Shown: positions 1-10,410 of the stretch, one piece after another
How the letters are laid out: every line of letters starts with the position of its first letter
Position numbering within the stretch: the stretch's first letter is position 1
From: Phoma sp. XZ068
Taxonomy: Eukaryota; Ascomycota; Dothideomycetes; Pleosporales; Didymellaceae
Direction of reading: 5' to 3'
DNA length: 64,000 bases
Assembly: GCA_004835665.1 (NCBI GenBank)
Contig: RBKR01000009.1
Location: forward strand, 682,001 to 746,000
Notes under the pieces: generated by a model
Told to the model about the DNA's origin: nothing
Databases searched by the model: none
The model's input: only the letters and a program-made list of their open reading frames with translations
Program-made: the position numbers and the translations under genes

Positions 1-68
1 TGCGCTTCAGTGTGGGGCAGAGCGGCGATGCCCTCCTTGCTGGCGGTCGCGGAAGTGTTGTTGGCCAT
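1..68 (-). CDS. N-terminal fragment of an unidentified protein, cut by the window edge
   Basis: An ATG on the minus strand (68-66) opens a frame of 22 codons that runs off the left edge. The N-terminus is polar (Ala, Asn, Thr, Ser) with no signal peptide or recognisable motif. The start is preceded by an A-rich stretch, typical of a fungal start. Too little is visible to name a family. Confidence 0.4.
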   Translation of the reverse strand, partial: MANNTSATASKEGIAALPHTEA

Positions 69-620
69 TTCTATAACCTGAAATTTGGGAAAAGTGAATG
101 TGAGGAGAGAAGGAAGGAATCTGGAGGCGCCTGCAGTTTACACACCATAGTGCAGGATGGATAATTTCTAGCGCTAACCTTGACCCTGGTGCCCCACTTG
201 CACTACGAAAGCCCTACGAGATGACCCTAGGCTTGAACAGGCTATGACAAGAACATGCCTTAGAAAGTGAAAAGTCAATCTGTACTTCAGCGAGGCATTC
301 TTCTATGTTATTGCCACGCGAACAAGGCAGACAATTTACGTGAGAACAGAAATCTGACATCGATGAAACTGCAATTTTGAGTATGAAAGCTGCTACCAAT
401 ACGCGCAAACAGGAAGACGCCTAGGTGTGAGAAGGGTATCCTGCAAATGCTAGAGAATGCCCTCCCAATTTGATTCATGAAGTCGTTAAGTCGTCAATCG
501 TCAATGTCGTTCTGCTGCAGTCGCACCAAATTCGCCCAACGGCAAAACTGCACCGCGGCCAAACGCGGCCTGTCAACCGGTATCTGCCCGAGAGTAACTC
601 CAGGCCAAGTCTAGGCCGGC
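69..620. other. Intergenic, no gene seen
   Basis: About 550 bases between the left-edge gene start and the stop of the next minus-strand gene. The open frames here are under 65 codons and have no family features. It should hold the promoter of the left-edge gene and the 3' UTR of the neighbouring gene. Confidence 0.5.
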
Positions 621-2453
621 TCATCGTCGGACTCGAATGCGATGAAAGGTTTCGATGAAGTCTCTTGCATCTGCGGCGTGATTCAGCAGTAGGTCATCAT
701 GCATGCAGACAGAAAACTTACCCTCAGGCGCAGAGAAACTCAACTGGTATCTGCCACTAGGTCCTTTCGGCAATTTGTACCCCTCGCAAAACACATACGG
801 ACGTAGTTGCCGGAAGACAACTGTGGTAGAGCCGACTTTCTTCATCCAACTTCTTTCTCCAACAAACTGCGTGACGAACGCAGTCCAGATGGGTACTGCT
901 TTCAGTGGACCGCGGCGAGGAGTTGCTTCGAACCGAACAACACCAGAGTCTTGATCGCGATACACACGAAGATGGTGAAGGAAGTGAGTGTCTGAGATCT
1001 CACTGTGCTGTGTCAGTCGACGTCCCTACTCAGATGAGTAATGACCTACCTGCTGAACTCGATTCTTTCCTTATTGTCCGGGTCAAAGAGATCTTCCAAG
1101 CCGTCGGCCATGCGGATCTGATCCTGGTGCTTCATGGCAACAGCAGTGTTGTAGAAGAGTACCATCCCTGTCACAAGTTAGCTCTTTCCCCTCATGTGCC
1201 AGGTCGAAGACGTACGTTCATACAGAGTAAACCGTAGGCGGGCCCACAGGTCGAGCCTTCCATCCTTCCGGTTTACTCGACATAATTGCAGGCAAGAGTC
1301 CTTCCGGATTATCTTGAGCCCGGTCAACGGGAAACAGTACCTTCTACGGGTTCCATCGGGATCCATGGTAAGAAACAAGATACGGGCGCGAAGGTCCGTG
1401 AACCTGCAGTACAAGCGTAGCCAAACATTAGTCGCCTCCAGCGGTAGCTCCAATACCTTCTCGAAATTATCGTCACCCAGCATCTCAATGACGCGAGGCT
1501 CGTCTCGTCCGAGGCACTCAGTGATATCTCCCAATGTTTGGAAAGCCGTAGAAGAATGTCTTCCGTCGAATATCCGCATGCCCCAGTGAGCGACAGGACC
1601 GCCAGAGTCGGTAGAGTGCGAGGACAAGCCTTGCGAGGAAGCGGACGAAAATGTAGGTGAGGTGGGCACGGAAGGAGCGGCCGGAGGAACAAACATAGGG
1701 ATGTCTCCTATTCCGCCGTATATTTGGGATGTCGGTCGGGGCTGCGTACGCGGTGGAGGGGGCGGTGGAGGAGGTCCATGGCTGTAGACAGGAAACGATG
1801 AGAAGCTCTGGATGTTTGGTCTTGGGTTGTGAGGTGGTGCAGGTTTGGGTGTCCTAGCAGGACCTGGTTTGGGTATCGACAATCTACTGAAGTATGAATC
1901 AAGAGGTTCTTGCTGCTTCAGCAGCTTCTTCAGGCGGACTTGTATCTGATCCATCTCCTCTCCTGGATCGTCGCTGGTTGCCGTCAGCGGAGCTCACTGC
2001 ATTTTGCATCAAGACTCACCCTCGCAGCTCATCGTACATTGCCTGCAGATACGTGCGATAATATTCCAGTCGAATTGGTAAGGATATGCCCTGAGCCTTG
2101 AAGTCGGCAAGAGCATCCTCCCACATCTCAGCGTACTGCGGGGTACCAGGAAATGCTCCAGGCAGTCGGCTTTTCCTCTTCGACGAGTTGAACATGTCGC
2201 GCACATCGTCGAGAGTGTAGCCCAGGCTTGGAAGGCAGACTTCCAAATCCTTCAAGATCCGGCCTGATGCCCTCCCATAGCGGGACAGCTCAAGCGCTTC
2301 ATGCAGCGTTTGCAGGGCACTTGATATAGCGTATAGTTCAGCAATGTCGCCAGTGATATCTTTGCGATACTGGGGAATCTCGCTAAGGCAAAGTCCGAGT
2401 CCGGTTGCTGTTTCCTCGGCATCTTTGGCGTAATCAAGCAGTCGCCAATCCAT
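621..2453 (-). CDS. Unnamed 563-aa fungal protein with helical N-terminus and two PH-like beta-rich segments
   Basis: Four exons join in phase: 2453-2020, 1973-1216, 1167-1050 and 1002-621, with introns of 46, 48 and 47 nt; the second intron has a CTAAC branch site. The product is 563 residues. Residues 1-150 are predicted helical, resembling the helical N-terminal domains of fungal NACHT/STAND-type proteins but with no nucleotide-binding domain after them. A Pro-rich linker with a run of eight prolines follows (about 190-230). The C-terminal 300 residues alternate hydrophobic and polar residues in beta-rich modules that could be PH-like folds. I do not recognise the family; PH-like is an inference from pattern only. 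Frame continuity across all three introns is good evidence that the model is real. Confidence 0.7.
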
Positions 2454-3570
2454 CGTGTCAACCGGATCGCGTGACGTGAGGTCTTGGGCCGAAATGAAGC
2501 GTCGCTAGCGGCGCATGCCTTGGAGCTCAACTGAAACAAGTAGATGAAGAAAAGTGAACGAGGCGACAGGGCTGAACAAGAACTCTTGATGTGCACTGAC
2601 GTTGCGCGCCTTGATGAGGGCCGACCGGTCTTTGACGTGTTCAGGTATGCAGCAACGGCTGCAAGCCGCGAAGGAAGCCAATCGTTAACGCCGAAGCTTG
2701 TTACCTGCAGCTCTCTCTTCTCTTTCTTTCTCAGTCTGCCCCTCAATTGTTTTGGCCCCCAAATCTACAAGCGTGGTCCTTTTTGGAAATCAGAATTTGA
2801 AAGGGTGTAGGTTATGGAGTTGATTACAGGAACCTCGGGAGCAGAAAGTGTGTGAGGCGCGGACACAAGGATCGCCGGCGGCACTTTAGGCGGCATGTAA
2901 CTCTCAGCTCCAGTGTGCATTTAAATTTCAATCGTTGCGACAGACGAGAGGCCACACAAGGGCAGCAGTTGATGACATCGTCGACTGGGTGTCAACTGCC
3001 AACATGTCCGATTCCGCAAGAGGCCTTTCTGCCTGGCTGTACTCCACTGCAGGCCGATCTAATGCTGCAATGTCAGCAACATCAGGTCAGTGTTTGATCA
3101 AAAGCTGCTCGGCAATAGCGGTCAAAGTCCACCGTGCCGTGGTTTACAGATGCACGACGTGGACAGCTGTCAACCGGTCGTCGACTGCGATGTGGAGGTG
3201 GTTCATGCACAAGCTAGGCAGCAGCGTCCATACGGCTCTACAATTGCAGGAAGCAGAACACTCGAAGATGGATACAGGCAGGTGCGCGAACATGATCGAA
3301 CGAAGTCAGTCGTCTGAATTTGACTGCAGGCACTGTAAATATATGTAGTCATTAAAAATGAGGCTAAGCCTCACTCTCCCCTGCGCCACCATGCCGGTAT
3401 GCCGGTTTTGGGGCCATCCAACCACCCTCAATATCACCCACGAGGCAATGGCTTTCGTTCAAATGCCATCTATTGGGCATGGTTCATCGTAAGTGGTGGG
3501 GGCCAAGTCCAGTGACCAGCAGCATGAGTGCTGTAGAGGGCTACCACATGCATCTCACAGGCCGATCCTC
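2454..3570. other. Intergenic, no gene seen
   Basis: About 1.1 kb between the 5' end of the unnamed 563-aa gene and the stop of riboflavin synthase, both on the minus strand. It must carry the former's promoter and the latter's 3' UTR. The longest frame (2935-3348, plus strand) lacks an ATG start and protein-like composition. Confidence 0.5.
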
Positions 3571-4383
3571 CTATTTCCCCAGAGCTTTGAGCCTCTCGTC
3601 GACAAGCTTTGAGACCATCTTCTCCAAGATGGCAAACTCACCCTTGGAGCTGTCCTCGAAGTATCCGGCCACACTCTTCTCCACGTACTTTCCAACTTGA
3701 TCGACCTCAACGTTAACCTCCTCGCCAGGCTGCTTGCTTGCTGTGACCACCTTCTCCTGTGTGTATGCGATAAGCATGACCTCCCAGAACCCTTCAGGGC
3801 CGTCCTCCACCTTTGTGACTGTCAAGCTTGCTCCGTCTATTGTCACATAGCCCTTCTCTACGATGTAGCGCAGCACAGCAGGGTCTCGCGGTTTGAAGCG
3901 GAAGGTAAGGGCGTTGCCATCGGGCGTTACGGATTGGATCGTTGCAGTCGTGTCGACATGGCCCTGGACAAAGTGGCCGCCCATGCGCGTGTCTGCAGAG
4001 ACAGCGCGTTCAAGATTGACCTTCGAGCCCTGCTTCAGCGAGCCCAAGTTCGTGCGGCGAAGTGTTTCGGGGGCGCATCCAATCTTGAATGACTTCTTGT
4101 CGAACTCGGTAACAGTCAGACATGTTCCTGCCTCGCGTCAGCACTAAACTCAGCCTCTTAGCTGCTGCTCATATACCGTTGACGCTGATGCTGTCGCCCA
4201 GGTGCGCATCGCCCAGAATTTCCTCGCAGTCGGAAATGGTCAATGACGTGCCGCCGCCTCCGGACGCCGTCTTATCGAGCTCCTCGAGCGCAGCGACAGC
4301 TAGCCATGATCAGCTCAGCCGCGCAGCACAGTGACGCAGAGCGAGAGCTTACTGCCGATTGTTTCTACGAGCCCGGTAAACAT
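3571..4383 (-). CDS. RIB5: Riboflavin synthase
   Basis: Catalyses the dismutation of two 6,7-dimethyl-8-ribityllumazines to riboflavin, the last step of vitamin B2 synthesis. Exons 4383-4353, 4299-4177 and 4127-3571 give 236 residues, close to the yeast enzyme. The N-terminus carries the family signature MFTGLVE. The two lumazine-binding barrels show the paired motifs SVNGTCLTV (first barrel, spanning the second splice junction) and TIDGASLTV (second barrel). The first exon is only 31 nt, so simple ORF calling misses the real N-terminus. Divergent from the CoA-transferase gene with 192 bp between the two start codons. No FMN riboswitch is apparent. Confidence 0.95.
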
Positions 4384-4575
4384 GGTTGTGGTGGGGGGTT
4401 GCTATTGGAGAGGAAGAGTAGTGGCGGGGTACGCCAGTGCTGCACCTTGAGCCTCGGACATCGGAGCACGTCGCCACTAGCGATCGCTCCTCGGGTATGC
4501 TGTGGGGAGCCTGTTGTGGCTGTCCTGGGAACCATTGCAAGTACACTCACTTGCTTTATTTAGTCGTTACTCGCC
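4384..4575. promoter_or_regulatory. Short bidirectional promoter, riboflavin synthase / CoA-transferase
   Basis: The 192 bp between the two divergent start codons must contain both core promoters and both 5' leaders. No clear TATA box is seen. The compact spacing suggests co-expression, which is an inference. Confidence 0.55.
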
Positions 4576-6106
4576 ATGTCTCGACTCATGTTTCGAGGCT
4601 CAAGGCCTTTATTGCAATGTTCCCCTCCAAGGACAGTTTCTTATAACACCATGAATTGGTCACTGCGGAAGCTGGCTACGGTTGCGGCGGGAAGTGGAGA
4701 TGCATCCAACCTACCACTGGCTGGTATCAAAGTGCTCGACATGACAAGAGTATTGGCTGGCGTACGTTCAAACAACCTTCCCGTTACCAATTCCTCTTGC
4801 TGACTGTTCGCCAGCCATACTGCACACAGATTCTTGGAGATCTTGGGTACGCCATAATGATCCCTGTATGAACCAGCCGAGGTCGGCAAGCCCAAAGTAC
4901 ATGCAATTAACTTGGAATAGTGCAGATGTAATCAAGATCGAACACCCAATAAGAGGAGGCAAGTAGGATATTGAAATAGATAGATGCCAACAAAGTCTAA
5001 CAAAACCACCAGATGACACTCGAGCCTGGGGTCCTCCCTACGCCCAATACACCAACGGCGACGATGGGCCCGGTGAAAGCGCATACTACCTAGGAGTGAA
5101 CCGCAACAAACGATCCATTGGCCTTTCCTTCCAGCATCCAGCAGGCGTCGACATTCTCCATCGGCTCGTGAAAGAATGTGACGTCCTCGTGGAGAACTAC
5201 CTACCTGGCTCCCTCGCCAAGTATGCCATGGACTACGACACCATCTCCAAAATCAACCCGCAGCTCATCTACGCCTCAATCACTGGGTACGGCCAATCAG
5301 GCCCCTACAGGAACCGAGCAGGCTACGACGTCATGGTCGAAGCAGAGATGGGCCTGATGCACATCACCGGTTCCCGCGACGGACCGCCAGTCAAAGTCGG
5401 CGTCGCGGTCACAGACCTAACCACAGGACTCTACACCTCCAACTCCGTCATGGCCGCACTTCTCGGCCGAGCACGAACAGGAAAAGGACAGCACATCGAC
5501 GTCGCCCTGAGCGACTGCCAAGTCGCCACGCTCGCAAACATTGCATCCTCCTGTCTGATCAGCGGCAAGAAAGACTCTGGCCGCTGGGGCACCGCGCACC
5601 CTTCCATCGTGCCGTACAAGGCTTTCAAGACCGCTGACGGAGATATCCTCCTCGGCGGCGGAAACGATAGATTGTATGGCGTGCTGTGCAACAAACTCGG
5701 CAAACCAGAATGGATTACCGACGAGCGATTCGTCACGAACGCCGTACGTGTTCAGCACCGGGACACGCTCGAGGAGCTCATCGAGAACGAGACACGGCAG
5801 AAGAGTACGCAGGAATGGCTTGAGATTTTGGAAGGGTGCGGGATGCCGTACGCCGCCATCAATGACGTGCAGGGTACTTTGAATCACGAACATGTGTTGG
5901 CGAGGGATATGGTCAAGGAGGTTGAGCATCCGGCGTGTGGGACGATTAAGATGGTGAATACGCCTGTGAAATGGAGTGATTCCAAGCCGGGAATTAGGCT
6001 GCCGCCGCCTACATTGGGACAGCATACTGATGAGATTCTGGGAGAGACCTTGGGGATGAGCAAGGAGGAGGTGGAGGGGTTGAGGAGTGAGGGTGTCATC
6101 GCGTAA
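4576..6106 (+). CDS. Mitochondrial class III (CaiB/BaiF) CoA-transferase, SUGCT-like
   Basis: Exons 4576-4761, 4815-4846, 4921-4958 and 5013-6106 give 449 residues. The N-terminus is Arg/Ser rich with few acidic residues, fitting a mitochondrial presequence. The family core begins with LAGIKVLDMTRVLAGP and continues through the DDTRAWGPPY segment; the presumed catalytic Asp lies in GYDVMVEAE at about residue 190, followed by the MHITG segment. The closest named relatives are succinate-hydroxymethylglutarate CoA-transferases (SUGCT) and formyl-CoA transferases, which move CoA between dicarboxylic acids; substrate cannot be read from sequence. Exons 2 and 3 are only 32 and 38 nt. The third intron is GC-AG (see separate entry). 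Convergent with the PHD-finger gene, 224 bp between stops. Confidence 0.9.
4959..5012 (+). other. GC-AG intron in the CoA-transferase gene
   Basis: The donor reads G|GCAAGT and the acceptor ACCAG, with a TCTAAC branch site 13 nt before the acceptor. Splicing here restores the conserved IRGDDTRAW segment. Using the nearby GTAGGA as donor breaks the frame. GC donors are a known rare class with otherwise strong consensus, as seen here. Confidence 0.8.
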
Positions 6107-6330
6107 AAGCGGGAGTTGCAGTGTATTCATTCATAACAGTCCGGCTGATAGACATGTGTTCGCATATAAACTCAATCGACGAGCTCTTCCAGTTCATCTG
6201 TGTCCATATCGCTAAGCTCGTGATTAGCCCTGAACGCGTCCTTGGAGCCCTGTCTGTCCGCAAAACCGACTTGTTTGCCCTTGTCCTTTCGTATGTTGTT
6301 TCCGGTCAAATTATGAGCATTATCGGCCAC

Positions 6331-7864
6331 CTAGACCTTGTTGTCCAGAGTGCCATCAGCCCCTAACCCACTCCCATCGCCCTTCCACCCGTGACTGAAC
6401 ACCTCAAAGTTGTCGTCCACTAGCCACTGCAAATCTTCACTCTCCGGCCTCATCGTTCTTGCTAGCCCTTGCCCGGCTTTTGGGTAGTGTGCTGGTGGAT
6501 CAGTGTCGTACCCATCGTCCTCTTCGTACCGGTTCCCAGCCAGATCTAAAGTCACCCGCGGCTGAGTGCGCATGCCCATTTCTCGTAAGACTTGCGCCTC
6601 GGAGGAGGATGCAGATGTATTTGGTGTTTGGGACGGAGGAGTTGTGGTGGGGATGGTTGTTGGTATTGCGGCAGCGGTAGGCGGAGGTGGCGGTTGAGAA
6701 GCGATGGATGAAGGGCCTGGAAGGATATCTGTGACATTTGGAGGGAAGATGGGAAGTTCTGGATGTCGTATTGTAGCGTGGAGAAGGAGCGAGACGAGGT
6801 GAGGTTGTGTGAGAGTGGAAAAGTATGCGCGTTTCTATTCCATGTTAGTTGGCATGCGTACTGTGGATGTCGTCCGACATACCTCGTCTATCGACAAGTT
6901 CTCTGCAGCAACAAGATGTTCTGTCCCTTGCACCACGCTCTCCTTTGACCGCGCACAGGGCCCGCATAGCCATTCCTTCTCCAGTACAGTAACCACCTCG
7001 TTACTAATGGGTGGATTATGACAGTACTGGTGATACGCTGTACTACATGAGTCGCAAAATACTATTCTGTTCTGTGACGGATCCGTATCTCGATGGCACG
7101 TCTTGCATTTGGCTGCTAGCATGGTTTTGGTCGATTTCCTCCGCTTGACGCCTGGTGTTGGCTCTGGTATTACTGGAACAAATGCAACTGGCTTGTTGAC
7201 ACTGCGGCCGGACTTCGTTCGCGTGGGCTGTGGTGTGTACGATTCTGAGACATCGGACTCGTCATCGTCATTCTGTACGCTGTCAGACATGCCTACACGA
7301 TTGTACCATAGCACTCACGTCGCTCTCCTCTTCTGCACTATCAGTGCGCTTTCTTTTCCCCCCACGTCCTCCTCTTCCGCCTCGCCCTCGCCCTCGCCCT
7401 CGCCCTCTTCCACGGCCTGAACCTCGAGCTGACGTTGGTGTTGCGCCCAACGGGGAAGCCCCGATTTCCATTTTCAATGGTGTTCCAGCTTTCCCCCCTC
7501 TTCCTCTCTTGCTGGCAGTCGGCACTGGCGGAGGTGTTGGTAACTTGTCGCTCATAGCGTAGTTCTGCATGATTTCGGCCTTCTTTGCTTCGAATGCAGC
7601 GGAAGTGGAAGCATGTCCCGACTTGCCTTGCTGCAGTCTTTCAAGAATTGCAGCTGTAGAAGCCGAGAACTGAGGAAAGCTGGATCCAGCCCCAGTACTG
7701 CCGTTCGCCGGGAATGTGTTCATTTGTGCTGACCATGCGGGCGTGCTGGGCGCAATTGGTTGTTGCGGCAGTGCGGAAGTGGTGCTATTAGCTGATGCAA
7801 CCGTCAAGTGTGACGCGTGATTGTCATTGAGCGCATGCTCCTTCGGAGGACCTAATGGCTCCAT
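6331..7864 (-). CDS. PHD-finger protein with RG-repeat region
   Basis: Exons 7864-7319, 7272-6883 and 6834-6331, all phase 0, give 479 residues. A single PHD finger lies at about residues 238-290 with the C4HC3 order CKTC, CDSC, H, C and CGPC, ending in the typical WLCGPC. PHD fingers usually read histone H3 tails, so a nuclear chromatin role is likely. Upstream at about residues 148-178 is an Arg-Gly run (GRGRGRGRG) followed by a basic GGKRKR nuclear-localisation-like patch, then an acidic segment. The C-terminal 150 residues are Pro/Thr rich and end in an ordered-looking WLVDDNFEVFSHGW segment. The specific orthologue is not clear to me. Confidence 0.85.
7381..7404. repeat. Hexanucleotide microsatellite (CTCGCC)4 inside the PHD-protein gene
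   Basis: Four perfect CTCGCC units on the plus strand encode the Arg-Gly dipeptide run on the minus strand. Being 6-bp units, length changes would preserve the frame and alter only the RG-run length. Confidence 0.85.
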
Positions 7865-8235
7865 ATTTCCGCTATGGTGCCCGCGACTTCTATGAAATTG
7901 GTATCAATGGTTCAGTTCGCTCGAATTGAGCGTTGTGTAAGAGCAGTCGCCCGCGCATGTTCGAGAACTGCGCTCGCCTTAAGTGCACGGACTGTCGATC
8001 ATTGGAAGCCGCGGCAGCACTTTGGATTGGTCTCAGCCTTATATTAATCGTACCTGGAATGTCATCAACCCACAATGCAAGTTTCTGGTGAAAGAACAAT
8101 ACACAAACTCCATTGAATATGCTACGCTTACAAGCGGGGTATCTGTGCCGGTACTATCCCCAATATTGAAGCCGTCCAAGGCCAAGATGCCAGGACTGTA
8201 TGTGCAAATGTCTACCGATACGCCCAAACCAGATC
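7865..8235. other. Intergenic, promoter of PHD gene and 3' end of BRF1
   Basis: About 370 bases between two minus-strand genes. No gene seen. Both neighbours are transcribed leftwards, so this must hold the BRF1 3' UTR and the PHD-protein promoter. Confidence 0.5.
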
Positions 8236-10410
8236 TCAGTAATCATCATAGTGGTCGTCCCCAAAGCCTTCGTCTTCATCATCCCTATACTGTGCCGGGT
8301 CATCAAACTCATGGTCCTCCTGCTCCTCCTCTTCGTAATCTTCCTCACCCTCATCTTCTTGGACCTCAGCAAGCTCAGGCGCGGTCCCAGTCTGGCTCGG
8401 CGCAGGACTGGCACCCAATCCACTACCCGATGGCGTGCTTGCAGCATCCGTGTTCCCACCAGGGAATAACTCCTTGAGCCTATCGTAGTTGATGTGGTTA
8501 CTGAACCCCTTGGCGCGCTTCTTCAGCATCTTATGTGCAGCATCCGCTGCACTAGCCGCAGGCTGGCCCTCAAGCACGCTACCATCGCCCATCTGGTGGT
8601 GTTTGCGCTTCTGCTTTGGCTTCTTTGGTTTGTCCAGCGCAGCCTCCAGTTCTGCTGCGAGAAGCTTAGCTTGCTGTTCGCGAAGCCAGTCTTCGTTTTG
8701 GGTGAGCCAGACGCGCTCCTTCAGACGTACTTCCGCGGGGTTGAGGATGCAGTTTGCAACGTCTGGGTCGTCTTCGAATTCGTCTTCACCAATGTCGGGC
8801 AGTGTGCTGACATTGCGGTTAGGGGTGAGTGTGTCGGCTAGTTCCTTTGCGGTGAGACCGGTGCTTTTGAGGACCTCGTGATTGTCGTTATCGGCGAACT
8901 CCTTGAAGACGGTCTCCCAATTCTTGACTTCCTTCACGATCTCTGCTTCGATTTCGTGTTCAATATCCAGATCTTCTTCGGAGACAGGGATTGGTTCGCG
9001 TTTCTTGGGTGGTCGCCCGCGCTTCTTAGGCATAACGAAATTGTCGTCGAGGGGATCATCACCGTTTGCTCCTGCGAAGGCACTACCGATGGCGTCTACA
9101 AGGCCGTCTTCGTTCCCTTCGTTCAGGGCGTCAACGTCCACAACCTCCAGGGGCGTCGGCTGTGTTGGATCTGGGGTTTGAAGTTGGGTTGGTGTGTCCG
9201 GAGATGTTCCCTCGTCTGTCTTGCGCCTCTTGCTAGCCCTTGTTGGTGCAGTGCTTGGGCCAGCCTCTGTTTCCATCGCTTCCAGCTCCTCCGCAGTGAT
9301 GCCTTCAGCTTGAGCGGCTTCCTTCTCCTTTCTCTTTGCCTTATTCTCTTCTCGCTCTGCTCGTCTCCAAATGGCCGGTGGCAGAGTCTTGACTTTCATC
9401 CTGTGACCAACCTCGCGGAACTGGTTGATGGTCAGAGTCGAACTCGGTGTTCTCTTGTATTCGTATAGACGCTGGTTGACTGTGGAGTCGGCAACTTTGA
9501 CAACGTATACAACTTCTCGAACGGAACGACGGAAGTTGTTCATGCGGGCGGCAAGAATGATGCAGGCGCCACATAATCCAGCAGGCTGTCGACCTTGTAC
9601 CATCCAGTCTCTGCTCATACGCTTGAGTAGCTTGCAAGCGTCGTCTGCAACCTTGTGAGATGCTTCGTCGAACTCCAGCTTACGGCAGTACTTCAGCATG
9701 AGAGGCTCGATCTCTTGCACTGCTTTATTGCCTACTAGTTGCGCTGGGTCTTCTTCTCGCAACTTCTTCAGAAATTGCTTGTAAGTATCACCCAGCTGCC
9801 AGACGTTGACTTGCACTTTCTCGGCCAAATCCATAAGCATGAGCGTGTTCTCTGGCTGTCTCCGTGATGCCATGTACAATGCGACAGCTGCGACGTTGCG
9901 GATGCGGCGACCTTGGACGAAGTTGTGATTGGAGGCGAGCTTGTACCAGCCAATAGCCTGGTCTTCGACTGCTTGTCGAATCTTCAGTGCATGTGCAAGC
10001 TTCTGGATCTCGCTCCTTCCGTTCATCTCCGCTTGCTCCCTGCTTCCCATACCACCAAGACCCCGCATAGTTCCACCCATGGAATTGGCATGTCGCTGGT
10101 TCTCTCCGATAAAACCACCCTCAACTATCGCCGCTCCACCAGACGTTTCACCGAACGTGATTTCGGCAACGATGTGGCTCTCCTCGATGACCTGACCGCA
10201 GTTGTAGCAGATAGCTCCTCCCTCGTCGGCATCGCTAATGTTCGGCTCGTCGCAGCATTTTGGTCGCTCAGGCTTCGAGGCTCGTACTGGTGCTGGTTGT
10301 GCATTCCGTTTTGTTTCGGCGGACTGGTAAATATACCCGGTACCCGCCGCTTTCGAAGGGTTGATAGAGCCAAGGCGTGGCGCCTTGGGTCGCGCGACCG
10401 CGGCAGGCAT
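8236..10410 (-). CDS. BRF1: TFIIIB subunit BRF1, RNA polymerase III initiation factor
   Basis: A single-exon gene of 724 codons. I start it at the ATG 10410-10408; the frame is open 11 codons further but begins with TTG, not ATG. A zinc-ribbon segment lies at residues 52-71 (CC, then CYNC). Two cyclin-like TFIIB repeats follow (about 110-190 and 210-300), including GRRIRNVAAVALYMASR and RQPAGLCGACIILAAR. The conserved BRF1 TBP-binding segment is around 530-600 (EDDPDVANCILNPAEVRLKERVW). The C-terminus is highly acidic. BRF1 joins TBP and Bdp1 to recruit Pol III at tRNA and 5S genes. Odd: the first zinc knuckle shows adjacent cysteines rather than CxxC. Confidence 0.95.
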   Translation of the reverse strand: MPAAVARPKAPRLGSINPSKAAGTGYIYQSAETKRNAQPAPVRASKPERPKCCDEPNISDADEGGAICYNCGQVIEESHIVAEITFGETSGGAAIVEGGFIGENQRHANSMGGTMRGLGGMGSREQAEMNGRSEIQKLAHALKIRQAVEDQAIGWYKLASNHNFVQGRRIRNVAAVALYMASRRQPENTLMLMDLAEKVQVNVWQLGDTYKQFLKKLREEDPAQLVGNKAVQEIEPLMLKYCRKLEFDEASHKVADDACKLLKRMSRDWMVQGRQPAGLCGACIILAARMNNFRRSVREVVYVVKVADSTVNQRLYEYKRTPSSTLTINQFREVGHRMKVKTLPPAIWRRAEREENKAKRKEKEAAQAEGITAEELEAMETEAGPSTAPTRASKRRKTDEGTSPDTPTQLQTPDPTQPTPLEVVDVDALNEGNEDGLVDAIGSAFAGANGDDPLDDNFVMPKKRGRPPKKREPIPVSEEDLDIEHEIEAEIVKEVKNWETVFKEFADNDNHEVLKSTGLTAKELADTLTPNRNVSTLPDIGEDEFEDDPDVANCILNPAEVRLKERVWLTQNEDWLREQQAKLLAAELEAALDKPKKPKQKRKHHQMGDGSVLEGQPAASAADAAHKMLKKRAKGFSNHINYDRLKELFPGGNTDAASTPSGSGLGASPAPSQTGTAPELAEVQEDEGEEDYEEEEQEDHEFDDPAQYRDDEDEGFGDDHYDDY

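Noticed and set aside
2935..3348. 137-codon plus-strand frame
   Set aside because: No ATG start, Ser/Cys/Trp-rich random-like composition, no splice partners.
5417..6130. 237-codon minus-strand frame
   Set aside because: Lies antisense to the CoA-transferase exon with GC-rich third positions; composition is a frame shadow and has no domain.
8878..9468. 196-codon plus-strand frame
   Set aside because: Antisense shadow of BRF1; low-complexity Leu/Cys/Phe composition.
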